This document shows, one piece after another, positions 41,530 through 49,600 of a stretch of DNA of 64,000 nt. Positions within the stretch are counted from its first letter, which is position 1. Each line of letters begins with the position of its first letter. Below the pieces are notes generated by a model that saw only the letters and a list, made by a program, of their open reading frames with translations, searched no databases and had not been told where the DNA came from. The stretch covers positions 312,138-376,137 of the forward strand of contig KN805395.1 of the NCBI GenBank assembly GCA_000818945.1. The letters run 5' to 3'. Made by a program: the position numbers and the translations under genes. Origin of the DNA: Schizochytrium sp. CCTCC M209059. Taxonomy: Eukaryota > Sar > Bigyra > Thraustochytrida > Thraustochytriidae.

Positions 41530-41627
41530 GGAATGGATGGTGAGAATCGACATCTGTAACGTGGTACCAATGAGATTAAATCAGTCAGCCATCATCCTGT
41601 TTTTTTATTTTGATGTCTTACGATTTC

Positions 41628-42977
41628 TTATTTATGCGATCCGTTAGCTGTGGCTTGGTCCATGAGGTCGAGAAGATCGTCGTCATCGTCGTCAGCCTCT
41701 CCATTCGACGAAATGTCGTCATCCTCGTCGGCTGTCTTGCTCGCGCCGTGCTCGAGGCGGCGACCACCATATGCGCTCAGTTTGTCAGCAGCAGCTGCAC
41801 AAGAAGAAGAAGAAGAAGTTGTAGCCGGTGCTTGATCGTCCATGCCCAAATCTTTCATGCGCTCACCAAGAGACCGATGGGAGGCCTTGGCATCAAACTT
41901 CATGGTCACACCCCGATCAGGGTGTTTCGATTCGGCGACAGGCTGATTCGGGGATGGACGACTCTTTCCAAAAGGATCAATGCCAAAGTCCTCGTTGGCG
42001 GCCCCGAATAGATTTAGTCGAAAGCTAGGTGCCTTGCGCGAGGCCGATGCCGACGGTGGAACGATGAGATTTGCGAGAATGTTCATTTCGTCTGCGCCGC
42101 TGACCGACTTTTCCTCCTCGGCACTTGATTTGGCCTCTGCGCTGTCTTTTTCTTCGCTTGCACTCGGCTCTTCTTCCGCTTGGTTCGATGCTTCGGGTTT
42201 GGCGCTCGCGCCTCCGCGAAACATGGCATACAAGTTGTCACCGAGAAGTGATTGGGTCTCTCTGTAGGACTCTTCATCGTATTCAACAGGTTCCGCAACC
42301 TTGAAAACGCCAAGATCCGCCTCAGATTCGCGCGAAATTGAGTTCTCCGCGTCGTAGTATCGAATCTTGCCCGGCAGCGGTGTTTCGCAAGGACAGGGGC
42401 CATCGAGATTGACGATGAACTTTCCGTTCCGGGTCTGAAAGTTTTCCTGCAAGAGAAGACTGATTTTGACGTTGCGACCTTGCAAGAATTCGAGCAAGGT
42501 TTGACGCAAGGCCCAGAGCTGGCCCGTCGAAAACGCCTCGTAGGTCGTCTTGACGCGCTCTGCGCAAGCTTCGAGCGTGTCTCGCAAGGAGGGGCTGACA
42601 ATGTTCTTCATGTTGTCAATGTGTTTGAGGGAGATTTCGATAATATCACGCGGCGACCGACTTGCGAGAATCTGAAACTTGAACACCATGGTCATGAGAT
42701 CGTACAATTTGCCCATGCTTGTCTCATTCAGCTTCATGATTGAACAGTGCGCCAGCTTTTGAAAAATGAGCTTGGTCGCACGAAAAGTGTACACGGGGTT
42801 CGGCTTGAAGAGCGCGTCTACAAATGTTGTATTGAACATGGCGCCGATAACCTCGTCCATGACTTGACGTGCCTTTTCTTGCTGAATGGCTTGCGCCTCG
42901 AGACGCTGATTCAACACATACATCATCTCGCCGCCAAGATTTACGATGACGAGCGGCATGGCCATCAGCGACGACAT
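41628..42977 (-). CDS. OSCP1: OSCP1 (NOR1) family protein (449 aa)
   Basis: OSCP1 was named organic solute carrier partner 1, and in algae and animals it is linked to cilia. The conserved first ~200 residues are clear: MPLVIVNLGGEMMYVLNQRL, KARQVMDEVIGAMFN, LAHCSIMKLNETSMGKLYDL, and GQLWALRQTLLEFLQ. ISLLLQENFQTRNGKF and the PLPGKIRYYD block follow. The C-terminal ~200 residues are Ser/Glu-rich, poorly conserved and probably disordered, ending in an Asp run. The start is the ATG at 42977; upstream frame to 43058 lacks an ATG. Convergent with MORN5. Confidence 0.9.
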   Translation of the reverse strand: MSSLMAMPLVIVNLGGEMMYVLNQRLEAQAIQQEKARQVMDEVIGAMFNTTFVDALFKPNPVYTFRATKLIFQKLAHCSIMKLNETSMGKLYDLMTMVFKFQILASRSPRDIIEISLKHIDNMKNIVSPSLRDTLEACAERVKTTYEAFSTGQLWALRQTLLEFLQGRNVKISLLLQENFQTRNGKFIVNLDGPCPCETPLPGKIRYYDAENSISRESEADLGVFKVAEPVEYDEESYRETQSLLGDNLYAMFRGGASAKPEASNQAEEEPSASEEKDSAEAKSSAEEEKSVSGADEMNILANLIVPPSASASRKAPSFRLNLFGAANEDFGIDPFGKSRPSPNQPVAESKHPDRGVTMKFDAKASHRSLGERMKDLGMDDQAPATTSSSSSCAAAADKLSAYGGRRLEHGASKTADEDDDISSNGEADDDDDDLLDLMDQATANGSHK

Positions 42978-43555
42978 CGTGGCTTGTCCGCTCGTCTGCC
43001 TGCAAGTGCCAGTGCGAACTCGCTCGGAAGTTTGATGTCCTCTATCCTCCTTTGCCACACTTTAGCCCGTCTACGGCATTGAGATCTACGACAGCACAGC
43101 GTTGCAAGCCTGAACCAACTAGGAGCAGCGCCTTTGCGGTGCCGCGGTTCTAACCTAGGCTCAGCCTGAACCAAGGGGGACCGTTAAACCTCTTTTCATC
43201 TCTTTAGACCTCTTTTCATTTATGAGAAAAAAAATGGGGTTTAATTGTGCAATGAAGGCCGGGCCTGGGTATATTTTTCCAGTGAGACACACAAGTTCTT
43301 GCAAGCAGAAGCGTTTGACGCAAGATTTTTCTAGCAGCGTGCAGTAAAAAAAAAAATGGATGTTCACGATGTTACAAAGGTACGTACTGTCATCATATTG
43401 CCTTGCATCGTTTTGCCTCGCTGGTTTGTATCATGAGAATCGAATCACCACTGCCGCGTCAAGAGACGCAAAGATTGTCACGCATTTTCCCTTTTCCCTT
43501 TTCCTTCTCCAAGTTAAAAGAAGGTCAAGTACAACCATCAATCTCATGCTTCTTC
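42978..43555. other. Intergenic interval
   Basis: Upstream region of OSCP1 and downstream region of the extended SDR. I see short A-runs and no gene. Confidence 0.55.
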
Positions 43556-44821
43556 TCAGTTCTTCTTTTCTTTCAGACGCACTCCTGTAGAGCAGCAAAT
43601 GGTGTAGAGAATGCCAAGTACAATCAATCCGAGCAAGGGCGACGTCATGAAGGCGACAATGACCGGATTTACGGTCTGGTTGTCAAAGTCGACAATGCCG
43701 AGATCCACCATGGATTGACCGGCATCGAGGATCGTCTCCGAGGTATTTGTGTACTTGTATTCAAACCCAAGTTCGTCGACAATTCGCGTGCCAATGTATC
43801 CTGGATGTTTGTCAAAGTAATCACCCATGGATATCTGGGCAACATCGACGCGACGATCGATCTTGGAAAGAATTTTAGCGGCCCATGTTGGGAGCTCATA
43901 TTGAAAGCTTGGAATGGGGCTGTCAGGAAATCCTCTCTTGAGAATATTCATACAGTCTCGCGGATTGGTGCTTGAACCTCCGTCGGGGTCGAGTGCCACA
44001 ATGTAGCGACCCTTGGCAGCCTCTTGCTCAAGCAAGTGGACATGGGCCCTCGCGACGTCACGGACGTCGACAATGCTCGAGCGTAAAGGAAGCGCGAGCG
44101 GAAGCTCCCCAGAGAGCGCGACCTTGATGAGCAAGTTCGATGAGGTGACGCGCATGGCTTGCTGAGGACCAATCGCAAAGGGAAAGTGAACGGATGCGTA
44201 GCGAAACTCGTGCTCATTTTCGTCCAGCCATTGGAGGGTGGATTTCTCGGCCATCACCTTGGAGTATGCGTAGGTACCAAAGTCGGGCTGTGCAAACGTG
44301 TTCCAGTCAGCTTCGGTTGCAGGCGGGTAGTCCTTGCCCAGCTTTTCAAGACGATCCTTGTCGGGGAAGAGGGTCGCCACTGAGGACGTGACGACGAGAG
44401 CTTTAAACTGGTGTTTCTTTGCTGTGTCCAAGGCGGCACGCGTTCCAGCCACGGCAGTATCCACGACAGTTTGAGGGTTTAGGCCGGTGGTGACCACGGC
44501 GCTTGCAATATGGAGCATGGAGCTGCATCCTTTGGCAGCTTGATCTAATGATTTGGGTTCGAGAATGTCTGCCTCAAAGAGTTCCAGGGCCCCGGGCATC
44601 TCATCCTCGATCTCGCGTAGAAAGCTGTACTTGTGCTCATCTTCAAGAGAGCGTACCGTCCCATGCACCGTAAAGCCTTTGCTGAGGAGAACTTCGATGG
44701 TATGTCCTGCCACGAAGCCGGTCGCCCCGCTCACGAGGACGCAGCCGTCTTCGGGCTTGACTGCGACCGTGCTTGTCAGCGGCAGCGCTACCAGCAGAGC
44801 TAACGTCGTTGCGAGCCGCAT
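43556..44821 (-). CDS. Extended short-chain dehydrogenase, ER-type, dihydroflavonol-reductase-like (421 aa)
   Basis: NAD(P)-dependent reductase or epimerase of the extended SDR group; the substrate is unknown. A signal peptide (~1-20, LATTLALLVALPLTSTVA) precedes the Rossmann motif SGATGFVAG (31-39), Ser146/147 in VVTSS and the catalytic YAYSK (184-188). HFPFAIGPQ and SSIVDVRDVARAHVHLLE are family blocks. A C-terminal hydrophobic helix (PLLGLIVLGILYTICC) ends in RLKEKKN, a basic tail that could serve as an ER-retrieval signal. The predicted topology is therefore lumenal catalytic domain with one anchor. I use the ATG at 44821; the frame opens two codons earlier at a TTG. Confidence 0.88.
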   Translation of the reverse strand: MRLATTLALLVALPLTSTVAVKPEDGCVLVSGATGFVAGHTIEVLLSKGFTVHGTVRSLEDEHKYSFLREIEDEMPGALELFEADILEPKSLDQAAKGCSSMLHIASAVVTTGLNPQTVVDTAVAGTRAALDTAKKHQFKALVVTSSVATLFPDKDRLEKLGKDYPPATEADWNTFAQPDFGTYAYSKVMAEKSTLQWLDENEHEFRYASVHFPFAIGPQQAMRVTSSNLLIKVALSGELPLALPLRSSIVDVRDVARAHVHLLEQEAAKGRYIVALDPDGGSSTNPRDCMNILKRGFPDSPIPSFQYELPTWAAKILSKIDRRVDVAQISMGDYFDKHPGYIGTRIVDELGFEYKYTNTSETILDAGQSMVDLGIVDFDNQTVNPVIVAFMTSPLLGLIVLGILYTICCSTGVRLKEKKN

Positions 44822-45154
44822 GGTCAACTTCCGAGTTCCTGAGGTCTAGTCTAGCCCGTTGCCGCTCGGTTCGCTTGGCTCTCGTCGCTGTCGCCCTCGC
44901 TATTGCACCAGCGCCAGCACCAGCAGCGGTGAGAGAGTGTCTCGCGTTTCAACGCGAGCTTGGGATCCGAGTCCTGTCGTTTCGGGCGGCTCTGGAGACG
45001 CGAAGCGAACTTGAGGCAAAGGATATTCCGAGTACTATAAGCAAAAGGAGTGAAGGCAAGTTTAAGCAAAAGGAGAGAATGCAAGGTCGGGCAACACAAC
45101 TCACAAGAGCGCGAAAGGAGAGACATTAATACAGACATTAATACAGACATTAAT

Positions 45155-45203
<49 letters not shown>

Positions 45204-45221
45204 GCGAGGAGCCGCGGGAAC
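44822..45221. other. Divergent promoter interval
   Basis: It lies between the extended SDR and CENP-X starts. It holds three copies of ATTAATACAGAC (45124-45160) that run into the ACAG repeat. Confidence 0.6.
45124..45201. repeat. ATTAATACAGAC x3 then (ACAG)n
   Basis: A 12 bp unit repeated three times leads into about 11 ACAG units, ending 20 bp before the CENP-X start codon. The tract is therefore in the promoter or 5' UTR. Confidence 0.93.
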
Positions 45222-45743
45222 ATGGACCTCGAGCTCTCGCAGGACGACGTGTTTGAGACGCCACGCCTCGAAGAGGTACGTCGAGGTGGGCCCAAATGTC
45301 TGCCGCCGTCCCTGCAGAGAAGTCGCGCGGCTCGACGAAGAAACAGGAGAAAGGGATGGCAACGCGACGACGGCGACGTTGAGGTTGACGAGGAGGAGAA
45401 GAAGGATGAGGATTGACGGGAGCGAGAAAAGACTGACTCGGTTTGCGCGCAGGACGTGGTGCTCGCGCTTCTTCGCAACAAACTCGGCGAGGATGTACGT
45501 ATTAAACAGCACACGCTCAAATTGGTGACAGAATATTTGCGTCTTGTGATGCAGGAGACCATTGACCGCAGCATTGCGGCTGCGCGCGAGGAACAAGGCG
45601 AGAACAGAAACGGGCTCGGGAGCGACGCGGACAATAGCGTTACCCGGAATGTGTACGCGCTGACAGGTCTGGCGAGTGGCCAAATTCAAGTGGAGCCAAC
45701 CCACGTTTCGCAGATTGTGCAGCAGCTCCTGCTCGACGTGTAG
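45222..45743 (+). CDS. CENPX: CENP-X/MHF2 histone-fold protein (114 aa, two exons)
   Basis: CENP-X (MHF2, STRA13) pairs with CENP-S/MHF1. This histone-fold complex acts at centromeres and with FANCM at stalled replication forks. Exon 1 is 45222-45275 (MDLELSQDDVFETPRLEE) and exon 2 is 45453-45743. The 177 bp intron (GTACGT...GCGCAG) is phase 0. The histone fold has LALLRNKLGEDVRIKQHTLKL (quoted LLRNKLGEDVRI), LVTEYLRLVMQETIDRSIAAA and the family ending VSQIVQQLLLDV. An insertion of ~20 polar residues (EEQGENRNGLGSDADN...) lies between helices 2 and 3, which makes the protein longer than the ~80 aa norm. CENP-S is not in this window. Confidence 0.85.
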
Positions 45744-45789
45744 GCTAAAGTCATCTTCCTACCTCTTCATGTACAAGTAAATCTTCAAG

Positions 45790-45892
45790 CCAAGTCAAGC
45801 CCCCGGTCAAGCCCCCAGCCAAGCTAAGCTAAGCCAAGCCAAGCCGAGCCAAGCCAAGCCAAGCCAAGCCAAGCCAAGTCAAGCCAAGCCGA
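45790..45892. repeat. (CCAAG)n degenerate repeat
   Basis: About 18 CCAAG/CTAAG/TCAAG units, 50-150 bp after the CENP-X stop codon. Confidence 0.85.
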
Positions 45893-46610
45893 TGGAGTCA
45901 TTTTCGATCTGTGTGGTCTCTTGTTGCCTTTGATTGTCGTTGGTGGTTAGGTTCCTCGAAGCATTCATGTGCCCAAAATAATCCCGGCCCCAAGCTAGCA
46001 ACATTAGTAACGCAAATAAATTCGAGCTCTTCTCCCTTCTCCCTTGCGACCTCGCGCGTCTCCGCTCTCTCGCTCGCGCTGTCCGCGACGCGCAGACCAA
46101 AGAAAGGAAAGGAAGCGAAGGAAGCCCGCGCTGCCCTCGAGGCTGCTGCACGGTATGCCGACTTGCGCGGGCGCGGGCGCAAGTGCCCTGAAGCGGCGGC
46201 GCAAGTGCGGCGCGGCCATATCCCACTTGGCGCGGCGCGCTATAGCCCACTTGCGAGGCTTTCCCTCTTTTTCCCGGCGGCTTCGCAGCAGGCCTCTGTT
46301 TGAACTTGGCTCCTGGATTCGCCACTTGGGTCGGTTTGAATTTGAATGCGATTTGAATGGGTTTCGACTGTGAATCCGCGCTCACACGAGCCAGGAGATT
46401 TGAAGAGCGATGGATCGATCGACCGATCGACCCTGCAGAGCGAAGAAGACGCCCGAGGCCGCGCCTGCGCCGCGCACGCGCACGCCCGACGCACGCGCAG
46501 GCCCTCGGCCCCTCCGGCCGCCCGGAAACCGCGCGCGAGGGGGAGACCGCGGCGCGGGACGCGTGGGAGTCCGCGTGCGCGTCTGGATCTTCGCGAGGTC
46601 GATCGATACC

Positions 46611-46640
46611 TTGGTCGGTCGGTCGGTCGGTTGGTCGGTC
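46611..46640. repeat. (GGTC)n microsatellite
   Basis: About seven GGTC/GGTT units ending 27 bp before the USP7 start codon. Confidence 0.9.
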
Positions 46641-46666
46641 GTTCTGCCTGAAAAGGCGCGCGCAGG

Positions 46667-49600
46667 ATGCCACCCGGACGCACGCAATTCAGTCGCGCCG
46701 TGGAGGCGAGTGGAGGCGGCGGCGCCAAGGGAAACCAGGCCGCGCTGCTCGCGCCCATGCGGCTCGAGGAGACGAGCACTGCGGCCGCGAACGGGAACGC
46801 CGCCAACAATGGCAACCGCGAAGGCGCGACCGCTGAAAGCAGAGCCAAAGTCCAATCGCAACCGCAGATTGCTCAAATCAATGGGCAACAAGCTCCAGGT
46901 CAGGATGCCAGCAACGAAGGCAACATCGTGAATGGCACGGAAACCACGGACCCGGAGAAAGGTGGGGAAACGGTCCAAAAGAAAAACGACGCCAACATCA
47001 TGGATGAAGACGAAAACAAGACCGCGGCTTCCCCCGTTCCCCCCGCCGCCGCTACTGCAGCCGCAAACGACGATAAAAACGACGACGACGGCGGCGAAGG
47101 AGGAGAGGGACAAGGAGAAGACAATACCGCCATGGGCGCGAGGAAACAAGGCGCAGCATCGCGCCCATCCTTGACGTCATCACCACCTCCACCACCACCT
47201 CCACCACCACCACCACTCGAGGTGCACGTGAGCGAGGAAGACGACCATCTGATTTATGGTCCGCGGCCAGGCTATGTATCTGACTCACTCGACGTAGCAA
47301 ACAAGTTTGAGGTAGTCATGAAAGTGAAGAACTTCCGCGACGTGCTGGATAAGGCCAGAGTGCAAGCGGAAGACGAGGACGGCGCGGTCAAGCCCATGAA
47401 GTCGGATGCTGTCGAGACGCCGGATGGATACCACTTTGGACTCATCCTCTTCCCCTACGGGATAGCTTCACTCCCAAAGCGCTTAGCACTCTTTCTGGAG
47501 TGGCGAGATCCCCCAGAGGAGCTGCAACGTAAGCTTGGGCCAGCGTACTCGCGCCGCATCGAATATCGGTTGGAAGTCGTGAGGCATCCGACGCCAGCGC
47601 CCGGCTTTAAGCGCAAGCGACCCGATGCAGGAGGGCCGCCTAGTGACGGAACAAAGGACTCTGTCGTCGAGGTAGAGCGGGGAGCGTCGGACGTCTTGCC
47701 TGCGAAACGGCAGCTGACACAACACGGTGCCCGTCTCACCAACGGTGGTGGCGGACGGGTAACCGAACAGGTCGCCACGGACGATGAAGAAGGAGAAGAC
47801 GACTACGATGACGATGACGACGTCTATGGCGATGGCCCCGCCAAGAAGCGAGTCGACAATAAGGATAACGTTGCGATGACTCATGAAGAGAATCGTCCAC
47901 GCCTCACGAGACCCGGGACGCCTGGACCCGGCTTCCATACGATGGATGTGGATGAAGACGGCGACACGGATCCAAACGGGGAGAAGTTCGATATCGCGAG
48001 TGCCGCACGTACGATTGGGACGCAAGAAGTTTCGCAGAGCGAAGACAACAACGAAGAGGAAGACGATGAAGATGAGGAGAATCGGCCGTGTGTAGGGGCC
48101 CCCAAGGTCGTGGGACCAGCGCCAAAGCCATCAATGACACCAACGACAATCTCGAGCTCATCCTCGTCTTTATCGTTCAAAACCAAGGCGAATATCGAGT
48201 TTGCACACACAGACGATTGGAAGGCCGAGAATACTGACTGGGGAAGCAACACGCTCGTCAACGTCGACGAGCTTACCGAGGAGAACGGGCTTCTCGACAA
48301 GGATGGGACACTGGTTGTACGCGCCGTGGCAACGCCTCACTTTGACAGATACGCCTTTGACACCAAAATGCAGACCGGCAAAGTCGGTCTGGAAAACGAC
48401 GGCGCAACGTGTTACCTGAACTCTTTGCTGCAGACGATCTATATGACGAAAAAGCTTCGGCTCAAGGTGTACGATCTCGACACTACGCACGAAAAGGCAA
48501 ATAATGGTATTGCGCTTGAGCTACAGCGACTGTTCTGGCAGTTACAAACGAGCGATCAGTCAGTCTCAACCCGACGCTTGACCACTGCCTTTGGCTGGAA
48601 GGCAACCTTTCTGTTCCGTCAACACGATGTGCAAGAAATGAATCGCGAACTCGTGGATAAGCTCGAGGAGCGCATGAAGGGAACTTCTTCGGAGAACCTC
48701 ATCAAAGAACTCTACACGGGCAAAATGCGTTCTTACATCAAGTGCATCAATGTGGACTTTGAGTCTGCGCGTGACGAAGAGTTTTACGACATTCAGCTTG
48801 ATGTGAAGAATATGCGTAACGTGTACGAGGCCTTTGCCAAGTACATTGAGGTCGAGCGGCTTGACGGAGACAATCAGTACGAGGCCGAGGGCCACGGGAA
48901 GCAAGATGCGCACAAGGGGGTCGGTTTTCTCTCCTTTCCGCCCGTGCTCAACCTGCATCTGAAGCGATTTGAGTTTGAATTCGCCACGGAAATGACCGTC
49001 AAGATCAACGATGAATTCCGTTTCCCCGTGAATCTGAGACTTGATCGATTTCTTCATGAGAGCGTTCGGCGATCCGAAGCCGAGATCGAAGCTGATCCGC
49101 AGTACGAGTATGTCCTGCACTCGGTTCTTGTGCATTGGGGCGATGTCAACTCGGGTCACTACTACGCCTTTATCAACGATATGACGCGCAACAAAGACGG
49201 CACGTTCAAGTCGCGCTGGCTCAAGTTTGACGATGAAAAGGTGTACCCCGCGAGCATGGAGATGGCCGTGAGTAACAATTTCGGCGGCCGAACAGACGAT
49301 GCCACGCGGTTTATCACGCCAGGAAACGCGTATATGCTTGTTTACATTCGCAAAGACGCGCTTTCGGATGTATTGGTCGAAGTTCCCGACGAGCGCGTGC
49401 CTCGTGCGCTTTTGGACCGATTCCTCAAGGACGAGGAAGAGGAGCGCCTCGAGGAGGAGCGTCGTGAGCGCGAGCGGTCGACGCTGGTGGTCCGCTTCAT
49501 TTCGCACCAGTCGCTGCGCAGGTTTTATGGTTACGAACGTGGACAACGGGTCAAGGACTTGGTAGACTTTTACCGCGAGCGGGATGCGGAGCGCCTCGAG

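Larger units (their letters stand above)
45744..46666. other. Intergenic interval with CCAAG repeats
   Basis: A CCAAG repeat (45790-45890) is followed by GC-rich sequence up to the USP7 start. ORFs on both strands are Arg/Ala-rich and unsupported. Confidence 0.55.
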
